Shown: in pieces, positions 1-11,610 of the stretch | How positions within the stretch are numbered: position 1 is the stretch's first letter | Layout of the letters: each line of letters opens with the position of its first letter | Made by a program: the position numbers and the translations under genes | Notes under the pieces: generated by a model | Databases searched by the model: none | The model's input: only the letters and a program-made list of their open reading frames with translations | Told to the model about the DNA's origin: nothing | From: Halichoerus grypus | Taxonomy: Eukaryota > Chordata > Mammalia > Carnivora > Phocidae | Assembly: GCF_964656455.1 (NCBI RefSeq) | Contig: NC_135719.1 | Location: forward strand, 6,489,163-6,553,162 | Direction: 5' to 3' | Length of the DNA: 64,000 nucleotides

Positions 1-307
1 ACCCAGGCGTCCCTAGTATGAGTAGGTGATTCTTATCCAAGCCAAAATAATCTGGAGAATTCCCTGGAATTTCCATATTAGAAACTTGTATTCTAATCAA
101 GTAGTCTCATAATTTTTGCCCACATTTTTATATTTTTTTAGCATCTCCCTAGCACACTGCCTAGAACAAAGCTGCCACATAACAGTATATCAAATAATTA
201 TAAACATATACACAAGAATATGTATTATAAGCTTAAAGTAGTATTTGATAAATGAATAAATCAACAACACTGTAAATGCAAAGTGCCAATTAAATGGTAT
301 AAAAACA

Positions 308-489
308 GGGTGCCTGGGTGGCTCAGCTGGTTAAGAGTCTGCCTTTGGCTCAGGTCATGATCTCAGGGTCCTAAGATCAAGTCCTGCATCAGGCTCCCTG
401 CTCAGAGGGGAGTCTGCTTCTCCCTCTGCCCCTCCCCTCGCTTGTGCACACTCTCTTGCTCTCTCTAAAAAAATAAATTAAAAAAAAAT
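308..489 (+). mobile_element. Carnivore tRNA-Lys SINE (SINEC)
   Basis: The head (gggtgcctgggtggctcag), pyrimidine-rich body and A-rich tail are all present. A perfect 16-bp target-site duplication (aaatggtataaaaaca) flanks it at 292-307 and 490-505. The copy is complete and fairly young. Confidence 0.95.
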
Positions 490-795
490 AAATGGTATAA
501 AAACAAATGAGAAATTAACAAGACTAATGAAATAAATGTGTGCCTAGAGGTCAAGAAGGCTTCCCAGCAGAGAGCTTGAACTGGAACTTAGAAATTAAAT
601 TTAGATAGTCAAGATAACCAGATGGTATACTTTATACACTACTGAGAAGGAGAATGTCATGAACAAAGGACTTCTTCATAGGAGAATCTGAAAAACCTAT
701 TTAGGGAAAATGAGGGACAGAGGTATGAAGTTCAAGTAGGGGAGCAATGAGTACAAAGGCTAGAAAGACAGGCTGAGAATAAACTGTACAAGATC

Positions 796-915
796 TTTTT
801 TTTTTTTCTTCAAGATTTTATTTTTAAGTAATCTCTACACCCAACATGGGGCTCGAACTCACAACCCCAAGATCAAGAGTCACATGCTCTACCAACTGAG
901 CCAGGCTGGTGCCCC
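796..915 (-). mobile_element. Carnivore SINE, short subtype, antisense
   Basis: Poly-T is followed by the short-subtype body (aatctctacacccaacatgg) and a gagccaggctggtgcccc head. The flanks gtacaagatct and gtgcaagatct look like an imperfect target-site duplication. This subtype lacks the long CT-rich middle. Confidence 0.9.
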
Positions 916-1952
916 TAAATTGTGCAAGATCTTAAATGACAGATTAAGGGATTTAGATTTTATTCTGTAAATGATAACAACCAAAATTTCTGGAGCAAAA
1001 GAAAATCTGCCTGATTCAGATTCGGCCTGTTTCAGACTGAACAAGTGTTTGAGCAAACAATCTGGCATCAACACATAGATTAAAGTGGGGAGAGAGTAAG
1101 GACAAAGAGGAGAGACTAAGAAGTTATGGAGGGCTATTTTAGCGACAGACACAAAGGCCTGTATTAGGGTGGTGACTCTGGGGCGTGGAAAGGAAGAGAT
1201 GAAATGGAAGCCTATTGGGAGGCAGGATTCAGTGCGCAGCTATGGGAATATAATGGGAAGGGGGAAATGCAGACTGGTGCGAAGACCTGTTCCCCTCCTG
1301 TATTTCTTCTTGTTTCCCATCCCCATAAAATGTACTATCCTCCACGCAGCTACTGAAACCAGACGCCTGGACATCCTTTTTTTTTTTTCCTGGAGAACAT
1401 TCTTCACAATTTCACCTTCATCCTTCACATCCACTGACAAGTCCTGGCAATGTCAGCCCCTAAACATCTCTCAGATCTGTCTACTTCTCGGCTCCACTAC
1501 TGCCGTATCACTCCACAGCCACCACCATCTCTCACCTGAACTACTACAAAAGCTTTTAACTTGGCCCCCACACAGCAACTAAAGTAATCGTTTTGAAACA
1601 GAAACCAGATTATGTGGCTTACACTCCTTCCACCTCCATCCTCACCTTAAAAGTCTTCGGAGCCTTTCCACTGCTGTCCTAGCAGTCCAATATCCAGAAG
1701 TCAGTTTAAAAGGTCCTGCAGGGTCTGGCCAGCACCTAACTCCCCTTCATCACTATATACTCCTTGCTTTCAGTCCTTCGAACCCCCAAGTTCTCCTGCC
1801 ACAGGCCCTTACACTTAACTTTCAGTCTGGAACTTCTATACATACCCCTCCTTTCATCCCCTGCCCGCCAGTCTTTTAATTCCTACAAATCCTTCAGATC
1901 TCAGCTCAATCTACACTTCCCCAGAAGCTCAGTCTAGGTTAAACGTTCCCCT

Positions 1953-2114
1953 ATTTTTTTTTTTTTTTTTTAAGAATTATTTATTTAGAGAGAAAGAGAG
2001 GGAGCGAGCAGGGGGAGAGGGAGAGAGAATCTCAAGATGACTCCCCACTCAGCCCTACCCAGGATCCGGAGATCAGGACCTGAGCAGAAACTGACTGAGC
2101 CACCCAGGCGCCCC
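1953..2114 (-). mobile_element. Carnivore SINE, antisense
   Basis: A poly-T tail, a purine-rich middle and a terminal gagccacccaggcgcccc are present. It is inserted in the L2 fragment. Flanks cccctatt and ctcccctatta suggest the target duplication. Confidence 0.93.
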
Positions 2115-2310
2115 TAAATACTCCCCTATTACATCTTTTCAAGGCAGCAGTAATTTCTCTTACCCTCACTACACCTTTAACGTTTTTGTAATTACTAGAT
2201 TAGGACTGTATCTCCCACTTGACTATAAACTCCATGGCGGGGGGAGGGGGCGGCATGTCTGGTCTTGTTTACCACCGAACCTCCAGTACTTAATCACAGT
2301 ACCTCCCTTG

Positions 2311-2493
2311 TTTTTTTGTTTTTCAGATTTTGTCAGAGAGAGAGAGCACACAAGCAGGGTTAATGGCAGGCAGAGGCAAAAGCAGGCTCCCCGCCGAACA
2401 AGGAGCCCCACTTGGGACTCCCTCCCACGACCCTGGGATCATGACCCCAGCGGAAGGCAGACTCCCAACCGACTGAGCCACCCAGGCGTCCCC
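2311..2493 (-). mobile_element. Carnivore SINE, antisense
   Basis: Poly-T start and a terminal gagccacccaggcgtcccc. The flanking agtacctcccttgt is duplicated on both sides, so this is a second independent insertion into the L2 fragment. Confidence 0.95.
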
Positions 2494-2579
2494 AGTACCT
2501 CCCTTGTAATAGGTGCCCAATAAATACTGGCTGAACAAATGAATTACTGAACTCCCTAGGCCCTGGGCCCCAGCCCTTT

Positions 2580-2762
2580 ACATTCACTAATTTGATCCTC
2601 ATACCAACCCTATGAAGTAGGTGTTACTAGTTCCAATTTAGATGAAGATCTTTCGGGATTTGGAGAGATTACATAATCGTCCCAAGGGTTAGGCGGCCAG
2701 TAGTAGCAGAGGCAGAAATGAAACCCAGTCCTGTTCAGCTCCAGACCCCAAGATCCCATGCT
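2580..2762 (+). repeat. MIR SINE fragment
   Basis: The MIR-like core shows tttgatcctcataccaaccc, a 'gatgaag...gagattacataat' block and a diverged tail with agaaatgaaacccagtcc. It is ancient and has no flanking duplication. Confidence 0.6.
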
Positions 2763-3600
2763 CTTAATTACTACCCCCGCCCCCGTCAGGGCCTAGGTGG
2801 GGTGGGGGGGCTGGGGAGGGCCGAGAAAATGCAGAAAGGGCACACTGACCGAGAGAGCCTTGCAGCCAGAGGGAGAACACGCTGAAATCTATCTCAGCGG
2901 GTGCATTTGCTAAATTCGGCCGAAAACCAGAGATGAACTGCCAGGCGACTGCGAAGCGCGCAGCACCTCTCGTCCAGACACCAGCGCGGCTCAGGGACGG
3001 GAAACGCGCGGGTTTCCGGGCCGGGGCTCCCCCGAGAGCAACACGGAAACGCAAACTTGGAAGCGAAGCGGCTGGCGATGCGGGCCGTGACCGGGCCACA
3101 GAGGCGAAACGGGGTGAGATGTCTCAGACGCAGAACAGGAGGGCGGAGAGGGTGGCCCGCCCGGGAGGAGGGAGCCGCGGAACCCGAGGGACGCGGCGGG
3201 AGACAGGCCAGAGAAAACACCAGAGCGCCAGCTCGCAACAGCAGCCCTCCGGTCCTCACAGACCCACTCCCTCCCTGAGGCGCTGAGGCCCTACGCCCGG
3301 GCAGCGAGCGAAGCCTCCCCCTCCGCCCCCGCCGCACAGTTACCTCGGCCTCGCCGCCACAACCAACTTCCAAAAAGCGCGCTCAACCGCACGCCGCCGC
3401 GCTTCCGTCACGGGACACTACAGGCCCCGCCCCCCGCGGCTTAGTTCCGCTGCCCGGGCGCACGCGCGTGGGATGTACCATTAAGGCAGAAGGGGTCGGG
3501 AGTCCTCGGACGTTCCCACTCCCAGTCGCGGGGAGGCGCAGCAGGCGAACTCGCATTCAGGACCGCAGAGAGCATGCGCAGTGTGGCCTGAACGTACCTG
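2760..3600 (-). promoter_or_regulatory. FANCI: CpG-island promoter, probable FANCI promoter
   Basis: This is the most CpG-dense block in the window. The GC-box core (ggccccgccccccgcgg, near 3424-3440) and an ETS-like CGGAAG with a half-CRE (minus strand, around 3400-3410) are visible; there is no TATA box. A strong minus-strand splice donor (GAG|GTAACT) sits just inside, at 3344/3343, so transcription toward lower coordinates fits. In human the gene divergent from RLBP1 is FANCI, which encodes the ID2-complex partner of FANCD2 in interstrand crosslink repair. That name is inferred from synteny. A CpG island can fire both ways, so a plus-strand transcript is possible. Confidence 0.65.
3344..3425 (-). 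other. FANCI: Putative FANCI non-coding exon 1
   Basis: On the minus strand, sequence downstream of the GC boxes runs to ggcgaggccgag|gtaact, a consensus donor at the 3344/3343 boundary. No start codon in a convincing frame is present, which fits a 5' UTR exon. The upstream edge (transcription start) is a guess. A CAGE or cDNA alignment would fix both ends. Confidence 0.5.
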
Positions 3601-5669
3601 GAGCGTGGTGTTCACCCGTTAACACCTCTTGGTTACTGTTAGGGAAAGAGTGAGCACGAGATGGGCCGAATCAAGGGACCTCCAGGTCTTTGCATTGGAA
3701 GCACCTGGAAGGCAGATGAAGGTGTCCCACTCCTTGCGTTAGGGGAGGTACCAGTAACCCCCAAGATGTAAGCCCCAAGTGGCCAGGCGGCTTTTTGTTC
3801 TTACCCCTGCAAAACCTTAGCATTTAGCGCATAGTCTGGCAAAGCAGTAAATGCTCAGTAAGTATTTATTAACTGAACAACCGACAGTAGAGCAAAGAGC
3901 AATGGAGGGGCAGATCTAGAATCTATTTTAGGTTGAAGGAGCAGCTTGGGCAAAGGGCCTGAGAGCAACAAGCAAGCAAGCCCCTGACTAGTTCGGGAGG
4001 TGAAGGTGCTTGGGGTGGGGGTGAGAAAGCAGGGGCTTGGAAGTCCTTTTCACATCAGGGGTAGTGTGGAAAAACAGCAGAAGTGGAAGGACGTGACTGT
4101 ATTCACATTGTAGAAAAATCTCTCTGGTAGGTGAGTGCTGCAGAGACTTAAAAAGAGATGATGGGGGCGGGGAGGACTGAAAGCAGGACCCTTTAGGTAA
4201 ATTGCCCTGGAAATAGGTAGTTGCAGTGGGGACAGGCGGAAGGGAGTTGACTGCATGTGAAAAAGGTTAGGAAGTAGAGTGCACCGGCTTGGGGGAGATG
4301 TGGGAGGAGCTGAGGAATATTCAGGCTTGAGTGATAGGTGGGGGTGGGTTGATAATGCCAGGGAACTGACACAGGGAGCACAGGGAAAGCTGCAGGTTTG
4401 GGGACAGGGTGATGAGGAAGCCTTCAGATTTGGACTTGCCAAATGGCATGTGAAGGAATGCTAAGATCAGAGGTATTCAGTGTGGAGCCTGACACCACCA
4501 CCACCCCCCCGCCCCCGTCCGCCCGTCCCCAGGGGTGGGATGGGTCTACTTGGCCAGTACTGGAAGAAACAACCCCTGGAAGAGAAGGATGCCTCTCAGC
4601 TGTCCAGGCCTGCTTCTTGCTTATGACCCTTCTTAAGCAACTTTTACTTCTATCACGTTTCTGGCCCAATACTGAGCTGTAATATATGGCTAAAACAGAG
4701 CAGCTGAGTTGGAAGATGATTCCTGAAAGGAATCCTTTAGCTTGCCAAGGATACAGATGACTTTACCTCATCTTCTCCCCACAAAGCCTCCCTTCTCGGC
4801 TGCTTATGGGACTGAGCCATACAGCCACGAATGTATGTGTTTGTGTCATCCAGCAGACTCATTTGCCTTTTTGAGCCTCCAGTCGTGCATCCCAGCTGCA
4901 CTTACTAAACTGCCTGTGTGAGTGTCTACCCAGTGGCATCGACAGTTCAGTGTCTTTTCTCCCTCTTGTTACACATGCAAAGGAAAAGACTGGACTCAAA
5001 TGAATAACAGTGTTTCCCCCCCTGGTGCAGGCTTCCTTACTAAGCAACAAACCATATTCATCTGCTTCAACCAACTAAATTCCTACACTGGGCAGCTGGT
5101 GAGAACACTGACTTTAGAAGAAACAGCCAATTAAAACCAGGTTTGCAATAGTGGAACTAAATGTTCTTCAGACCTTGTCAGTAGTTCTCATTTGTGTGGT
5201 AACATTATAACTACTGATATTTGCAAGAGTCCAGAGAAAAAGGACAAATGGAGGCCCCCTTTCATTCAGGATACTGGGTCTTGCAGTGTGAGGGGCTTCA
5301 TATGTTTGCATGAAGATCTACCCCATGCCTCCCCCCTAGAGCTGCTGTTGGCTCCCCTTTGGGTCTATAGTTGTGCACACCAGCCCGCCTACCCTGGAGA
5401 GGGTGGACCGAGGAAGGGGTCTGTATAGGCCAAGGAAGCAACTTTGGGGATGTTTTGGAAGGTACTCAGAGCGTGGTCTGAAGGCAGGCATGTGGGTTTT
5501 GGTGGTTACACTCTCTAGGATCCTTGATCTCATCATCTAGGAAGGGGGCTAATAAGGCAGCCACCCAGACCAAGAGCTCTAGTTGCCTGGGTTTAAGGGC
5601 GACTCGATTAAGAGAATAATCAAGGTAGCACGTATCGAAAGCCTAGCACTTAGAAACCCTTCATACTGT
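3600..5669. other. Intergenic, mostly unassigned
   Basis: No exon-like open frame with splice signals and no carnivore SINE is seen. The piece at about 3800-3880 ends like an L2/MIR 3' end (aaatgctcagtaagtattta). A pyrimidine/purine-skewed old repeat of uncertain family covers about 3930-4440, with a run of C and CCG at 4498-4525. Otherwise nothing is recognised. Confidence 0.5.
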
Positions 5670-6206
5670 TAGTTCCCTCCAGCAGTCCCACATTTGGGTC
5701 TAAATATGGAAGAATTGGACTCAGGGTCTCAAACACATATTTGTACACCCGTGTTCACGGCAGCATTGTTCACAGAAGTAAAAGGTGGAAACAACCCAAG
5801 TCTTCGTGGACATTGAATGGATAAACAGAATGTGATATATCCAGACAAAGGAATAATCTTCAGCCTTAAAAAGGAAGAAATGCTATCTGTCACTTACTAC
5901 AACGTGGATGAACCCAAAGGACATTATGCTAAGTGAAATCAGCCCATCACAAAAAGACAAGTACTGTATGATTCCACTCATAAGAGGTATCAAAAGGAGT
6001 GAAATTCACAGAAACACAAAGTAGGATGATGCTTGACCAGGGTCTGGGGAGGAGGGAGAAATAGGGAATTATTGCTTAATAGATACGAAGTTTCAGTTTT
6101 GCAAGATGAAAAAGTTCTGGAGATCTGTTTCACAATAATAGGAATACTTCACACTACTAAAGTGTACATTTGAAAATGGTGAAGATAATTAGCCAAAAAA
6201 AAAAAA
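5670..6206 (+). mobile_element. Old L1 3' end (L1M-type), sense
   Basis: The sequence runs from the L1 ORF2 C-terminal region (aacccaagtcttcgtggaca, tggataaacagaatgtgata, then tatgctaagtgaaatcagcc) into the 3' UTR and a poly-A at 6195-6206. Stop codons and indels show it is dead. Confidence 0.85.
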
Positions 6207-6536
6207 AGGACAATACTATCTGGGCAGCTCATAGGATTGTTAAGGAGAACCAGCTGAGTCTACCCTGAAGAAATTCCAACCTGGTAGGATTTGAGGTAGA
6301 GGTTTAACAGCTACTATGTGTATCCCCAGGGTCTAGAAAACTGACACACAGAGTGGCTTCATAAATATTTATTAAATGGGTACAGAATTATGAACTCACC
6401 CTTAGAAAAATACAGTTTTAAATTATCTCAGTGAAATGTTAACAGTTCAAACCCAAGATTTTGACTTAAAAATATATTACTACTTTTAAAGGTTTTTGTG
6501 AATTTGAAATCATTTGAAGATTAAAAGTCCAAAACA

Positions 6537-6745
6537 GGGCACCAGGGGCGGTACAACTTGTTGAGTGTCTGACTCTTGGTTTTGGCTCAGGTCCTGATCT
6601 CGGGGTCATGAGATCGAGCCCCGCAACGGGCTCCAAGCTTGGAGGGGGGAATCTGCTTGGGACTCTCTCTGCCTTTCTCTCTGCCCCTCCTTCTCTCTCT
6701 CAAATAAATGAATAAGCCTTAAAAAACAAAAAAAAAAAAGAAAAA
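6537..6745 (+). mobile_element. Carnivore SINE
   Basis: A diverged head (gggcaccaggggcggtacaa), then tctgactcttggttttggct, a CT-rich block, caaataaatgaataa and an A-rich tail. The head carries more changes than most copies here, so it is relatively old. Confidence 0.88.
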
Positions 6746-6944
6746 GAAAAGTTCAGAACAACCACAACAAATAAAAATGTTAGCTCCCTTCCCCTACTGG
6801 TCTCTTTTTTCTCAGAGGCCTGAAAGACAGGACGGGGGGCCTGGGGGGGAGTAATCCTTAAAAACTGGCCTCTCGCAATTGGTGATGTTTGATTAAGGTT
6901 TGTAGATTATCCCAGTACACTGTATGCTAACTAACTGGAATTTA

Positions 6945-7150
6945 TTTTTTTATTTTTATTTTTTTAAAGATTTTATTTATTTATTTGACAGAGACACAGC
7001 GAGAGAGGGAACACAAGCAGGGGGAGTGGGAGAGGGAGAAGCAGGCTTCCCACCGAGCAGGGAGCCCAATGTGGGGCTCGATCCCAGGACCCTGAGATCA
7101 CGACCTGAGCCGAAGGCAGACGCTTAACGGCTGAGCCACCCAGGCGCCCC
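6945..7150 (-). mobile_element. Carnivore SINE, antisense
   Basis: Poly-T, gattttatttatttatttga, a purine-rich middle and a terminal gagccacccaggcgcccc. The flanks ctaactggaattta and ctaactggaatttaaa are a target-site duplication. Confidence 0.96.
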
Positions 7151-8419
7151 CTAACTGGAATTTAAATAAAGGTTTGTAGATTATCCAATTGTATTATATC
7201 AATGTTCATTTTGTGATTTTGGTCATTATACCGTGGTTCATTATGAGAATGTCCCTAGTTTTTTTTGGAAATACACCCTGTTTGTTTTTCCTCATATTGT
7301 TAAACCTTACCTCACCAAAAATAACCTTTGAACAAGCATACCGATAGATTTTATTTATCCTCATTGCTTTTACCCCTGGCACTGCGCACTTCCCCACGAC
7401 CACAGCAGACCCTTCTTTGGGGAATGAGCATGGCTCCGGGAGACCTGCAGCTTTTTAGCTCTGTGGGGCAGCCCATGCTGGTCAAGGCACCCTCATTCCC
7501 ACCGTGTAACTGTAAGGAAGGTGCAGAATGTCCCCCGACCTGGGTTTTCCCATTTTCCGAAGGAGGGGTTGAGCCCAGGACAATTATTACCGGCCAAAAG
7601 GGAATGGTGGTGACCAGATTCTTGCCCTCAGGAAAGTGAGGTGATGTCACCTTCCCCAGAAGCCAGGGGGCAGGTGTGACTTTCCTGAGCAGTCACTTCT
7701 GGAGGACGGAGCACAGCCTGCGTGTTGCACGGTAAGAGGGCTTTAGAATGACCAGGACCCCACTCCCCACCAACTGTGCGGCTTTGGGCAGGGCCTCCCA
7801 TCTCTCTGACTCTCAGCTCCCTATTCTGTAAAAAAGGGGAAGATCCTCTCTACCTCACATCTGGAAGGACCACAGGTAAGGGACCTGTCACAGTACAGAA
7901 TGGGGGCACAGCCAATCCGAGCCCCCTCCCTGCCTGCCTCCAGCCTGGGAGAGAGAGCCAGGGAGGCTGCGGTTGTCTGCCCACATGGCCAGCACAGGTG
8001 TCTGGGCCAATGAGGGCAGCGTCCCCCCTCACACAAGGGAACTATTGTTCTAGCACAGGAGCTAGACATGAACGTGACTCTTGGGGGCGGGGGGGGGGGA
8101 GGGGGAGGGGGGAGGGCAGAGGCAGGACCGTGAGCAGAAAATAGTGTTACAGGAAGCTCTGCTCCCTAAAAAGGGCCTCATGGTCTGCTAGCATCCTGAA
8201 AAGCTCTTGTTTGGGTCTTTAACCCGCAAGTGTTCTCGGTGCACAGGAGTGTTCCTCGCGAGGCACTCTCTCAGCTGGCTTTGACTGAGGCTATGCTGGG
8301 CCTTCTGTCCTTCCTTCCTCCAGAGCTCTCATCCACCCTCCCTTATCTCCCACGAAGCTCACGCTCTTGGAAGCTCACGCTCTTGGAAGCACCGGGGGAC
8401 AAGTCCTGAATCACATCTA
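7151..8419. other. Intergenic; MIR-like fragment, tandem 16-mer and G-runs
   Basis: No gene is recognised. About 7745-7855 resembles a MIR (gtgcggctttgggcagggcc, then cattctgtaaaa-like). Around 8090-8115 are purine runs of G with few A. The frames open here show no splice context or known domain. Confidence 0.5.
8354..8390 (+). repeat. Tandem 16-mer duplication
   Basis: gaagctcacgctcttg occurs twice head to tail (8354-8369, 8370-8385) with a 5-nt start of a third unit. It is exact and probably a recent local slip. Confidence 0.9.
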
Positions 8420-8792
8420 TGTTAGTTTGCTAAAGCTGCCGTATCAGAGTACTACATACTGAGTGACTTACACAACAGAAATGTATTTTCTCACAGTTCT
8501 GGAGGTTAGGCATCCAAGATCAAGGCATCGGCAGGACTGGTTTCTCCCCAGGCCTCTCTCCTTGGCGTGTAGATAGCTGTCTTCTCCCTCTGTCTTCACA
8601 TCGTCTTCCCTCTGTAACTGTCTGTGTCCAAATTTCCTCTTCATATAAGGACACCAGCCAGATTAGGGCCTATCCCATGACCTCATTTTACCTTACCCTT
8701 TAAAGGCCTTATCTCCAAATACAGTCACTTTCTGAGAGGGGATAGTAATTCCTATACGTAAATTTGGGGGAACACAATTCAGTCCGTAACAC
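8420..8792 (-). mobile_element. MLT1 solo LTR (ERVL-MaLR), antisense
   Basis: It starts tgttagtttgctaaagctgc and includes ttctcacagttctggaggtt and aaggccttatctccaaatac, ending near gtccgtaaca. This is the reverse of an MLT1 LTR, an ancient non-autonomous retroviral-type repeat. About 373 bp is kept, with no internal coding part. Confidence 0.88.
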
Positions 8793-9052
8793 CATTTTAC
8801 AGGTGTCCAGCACACCCATGAGAGCAATCGTGGCCTGGAATTAGCTTAGGATCCCCCCCCATCCTCCTTTCTCCGCTTCCTGCACCCCCCCCCCACCTCA
8901 CCATTGGCCAGCCCCAAAGAGGAAGAGGGTGGTGGTAAGGATAATCCTCAATCTACTTCCCCACCAATCCTCAGAGCTGATGGGGCATGAGAGGTCAGGC
9001 AAGGTAGTGAGTTGGGCACAGGCAGGAGGGGGAGAGGGCCAGATACTCTAGG

Positions 9053-9235
9053 GCAGTGCTTTTCAAACTTCTCTGTGCATAAGAATCACTGGGGGGGTGG
9101 TCCTTGTTAACCTGCAGATTCTGAGTTAGCTTGTCTGGGGAAGAGCCTAAGACTCTGCATTTCTAACAAGCTCCCAGATGATGCTGATGCTCTTGGGCTA
9201 CAGGCCACACTCCAAGGAATAGTAAGGTTTAGACC
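9053..9235 (+). mobile_element. MER5A-type DNA transposon fossil (hAT-Charlie)
   Basis: The head agtgcttttcaaacttctct, then agaatcactggggg, catttctaacaagctcccag and a mirrored end match the MER5A consensus pattern. It is non-coding and ancient. Confidence 0.75.
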
Positions 9236-9294
9236 AGCACTGTCCATTAGAAATACAATGAGAGCCATTAAAATTAGAAAATTAAAAAAAAAAA

Positions 9295-9493
9295 TTTTTT
9301 TTTAAAGATTTTATTTATTTATTTGAGAGAGACAGAAAGAGAGAACAAGCAGGGGGAGCTGCAGGCAGAGGGAGAGGGAGAAGCAGGATCCCCGCCGAGC
9401 AGGGAGCCCAATGCGGGGCTCAATCCCAGGACCCTGGGATCATGACCTGAGCCGAAGGCAGATGCTTAACCAACTGAGCCACCCAGGCGCCCC
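9295..9493 (-). mobile_element. Carnivore SINE, antisense
   Basis: Poly-T, the gattttatttatttatttga motif, a purine-rich middle, and a terminal gagccacccaggcgcccc. Confidence 0.95.
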
Positions 9494-9640
9494 GAAAATT
9501 TTAAATTTTCTAATAACCACATCAAAAAAAGGAGAAAGAAACAAGTGAAATTAACTCATATATTTTCAACCCAGTATACTCCAAAGCACTACCACTTCAG
9601 AATATTAAGTCATGTAAAAATCCTTAATAAATTTTATGCT

Positions 9641-9854
9641 GGGGTGCCTAGGTGGCTGAGTCGGTTAAGCATCTGACTCTTGATTTCGGCTCAGGTCATG
9701 ATCTCACGGTGGTCTTGAGATCAAGCCCCTTGTTGGGCTCTGTGCTTAGCAGGGTGTCTGCTTGAGAGTCTCCCTCTCCCTCTGCCCCTCCCCCCGCTCG
9801 TGCACGCGTGCTCTCTCTAAAATAAAAAAATACAAATCTTTAATTAAAAAAAAG
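9641..9854 (+). mobile_element. Carnivore SINE
   Basis: Head ggggtgcctaggtggctgag and an A-rich tail. A perfect 12-bp target-site duplication, aaattttatgct, sits at 9629-9640 and 9855-9866. Confidence 0.96.
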
Positions 9855-9866
9855 AAATTTTATGCT

Positions 9867-10879
9867 CTTTTTTGTGCTTAGTCTTCAAAATCCAGTAGGT
9901 ATCTTATATTTATAGCACATCTCACGTTGGACTCTCAATACTTGATCACAGAATTTACAGTTGAAAAAGTAGAAGCACACACCTAAGTCATTCCAAACAT
10001 ACTTCACAGTTTTCCAATAACTGGATCTAGTACCAACCTTTCCATTTAAATTTAAGTTCATTAAAGTTACAATTCTTTGGTGCCATTATCCGATTTCATG
10101 TGCTAAAAAGCTACGGCGGGCTAGTGGACAGTGCAGGACTAGACCCTCAGGGAGCAGAAAGATAGAAATGAGGGGTTCTCCAGCTCCGGGGAGGACTTGG
10201 GAGGAAATAAAGTCAGACAGCAGCCTGAGCAGGAGCCCAGGAAAGGGGCTGTCAGAAGAAAAGAGATTAAGGTTACTTAGCTGCACCCCAAGATCCAAGC
10301 CCAGGCATTGCGGTCTGCTCTAGAGGAAGGGGTCTAGAGAGACAAGTGGGGGTCAGGCGCTGCTCCGAGGGACTGCCCCTCCGTGACACTCTCATAAGCC
10401 CCAGGATGTCTGGAGAGAGCATAAGAGGATGAAGGGATCCCAAATCTACCTAAGTAGGAATCGGTTGTAAACCAAGAACTATTTCGGGGGAAAACCAAAA
10501 AGCATTTCTGGGGATGGATTCTGGAGAATGTCCTGTGCACAGAACCTGTCCCAGACACCCCCGGGAGGCAAAATCAGGACCGAGGGTGACATTACAGAAG
10601 GCTGCTTGGGGGTCAGACCAAGGATGAGTTTTAAAACAAGGAGGATCATCCAGTAGTAAAAACAGGGAGCTCCCTGCCCTTGGCATCCCAGAGAAAGAAT
10701 ACTCTAGAGAAATCATCCCGCGCCCACCCTCCACTGCACCCCCAGCAGTGAAATACCAAAGCGGAGACTGGGAAGCCACCTGCTGAGGGGCGGCAGCAGA
10801 GGGGTTTCTTATCTTACGGAGGGTTGGATAATGTGGGTCCCTCCACCCAGATGCATATTAATTGCACATTTGGGGTAAT
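9867..10879. other. Intergenic, unassigned
   Basis: A largely repeat-poor stretch upstream of RLBP1. No exon with convincing codon bias was seen. It could hold distal regulatory sequence, but nothing in the bases proves this. Confidence 0.4.
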
Positions 10880-11110
10880 TGTCAGCATTCACCGCGTATT
10901 TACATTTACTAAGTGTCAGTCACTGAGCTAAGCACTTTCATCCTCACTAAAGCCCCGAGCCTGTCCTCCCATCATCCCAGCTTCTCAGAGGAGGACACTG
11001 AGTCAGAGTGGTGAAGTTAATTCTCACAGCTAGAAGGTGCTGGAGTTAGGATTTAAAAGTGGGCAGCCTGATTCCAAAGCAGGCTCCTATCACTCCGCCG
11101 TACTGCCTAG
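10880..11110 (+). repeat. MIR SINE
   Basis: actaagtgtcagtcactgag, ctaagcactttcatcctcac, then 'gaggacactgagtcagagtgg' and cacagctagaaggtgc follow the MIR consensus order. It lies about 0.5 kb upstream of the RLBP1 promoter. Confidence 0.8.
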
Positions 11111-11499
11111 AAGGCGGCTCAGCCTGTCTTGCCCTCTTCCCGCTCCGCCTTATCCAAGGCGCCCCACTCACTGCGGAGGTGACATCTACCACACCCGGCG
11201 GGAGAGTGACAGGCCTGGATCTGCCACCAAGACCACTGCGTCCACAATCACATTTAAAATTTCCCTCCATCTCTTGCATGTCTTACCCTGCGATGTGCTT
11301 TCTCAGACCCCCCTGCAATGAGAGAGAGCGAGCGAGTGAGCAAGGAGGAGGGAATGGGGCTGGCCCAGATCCCACCCCCACTGCCCAGCTTCCACATGGC
11401 TGAGCAGGAACTCAGGAGCAGAAGCACACAAAAGAGGGCTTTGAGGTGGCTGCAGCCAGGCCCAGGCCAATCCCCCCGCCCCCCTGGTGCTTCACTTGC

Positions 11500-11610
11500 C
11501 CCAATCTGGGCCTCCCTGTAAGCCTGATTTAACGGGGAAACTGTGGGCCTTGAGAAGTTCCTTGTGACACACTAATCCCAGGCTGCTGACTGGACCACGC
11601 CCCCAGTGGA
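11500..11610 (+). promoter_or_regulatory. RLBP1: Putative RLBP1 promoter with OTX2/CRX site
   Basis: A TAATCCC motif lies at 11573-11579, the K50-homeodomain site used by OTX2 and CRX in retinal pigment epithelium and photoreceptor genes. It is 40-120 bp upstream of a putative first exon that ends in a strong donor. No TATA box is clear. OTX/CRX-type control of CRALBP is established in mammals; this particular site is an inference from motif and position. Confidence 0.5.

Larger units (their letters stand above)
1580..2545 (+). repeat. L2 LINE 3' end, interrupted by two SINEs
   Basis: The sequence follows the ancient mammalian L2 3' region: a ccttcagatctcagctcaa block, then aaactccatggcggggggag, then a terminal ggtgcccaataaatactggctg. 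SINEs at 1953-2114 and 2311-2493 split it. No intact reading frame remains. Confidence 0.75.
1..2760 (-). other. FANCI: Putative FANCI intron 1 (3' part outside window)
   Basis: If the CpG-island exon at 3344 belongs to FANCI, this stretch is the beginning of its first intron, transcribed toward position 1. I looked on the minus strand for the FANCI start-codon exon and did not find it, so it must lie beyond the window edge. What is visible is repeat sequence: an old L2 LINE 3' end, a MIR and four carnivore SINEs, each listed separately. The assignment rests on gene order only. Confidence 0.5.

Noticed and set aside
2933..3286. Open frames of 70-160 codons across the CpG island on both strands
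   Set aside because: They are arginine/proline-rich frames expected from GC-rich DNA, without domain, splice context or homology I recognise.
7000..7130. tRNA-like sequence in the SINE heads (A and B box similarity)
   Set aside because: These are tRNA-Lys-derived SINE heads, not tRNA genes: a SINE body and A-rich tail follow, and target duplications flank them.
8085..8118. G-run as a possible G-quadruplex promoter element
   Set aside because: It is a simple purine run with no nearby gene start; it could fold, but nothing ties it to a function.
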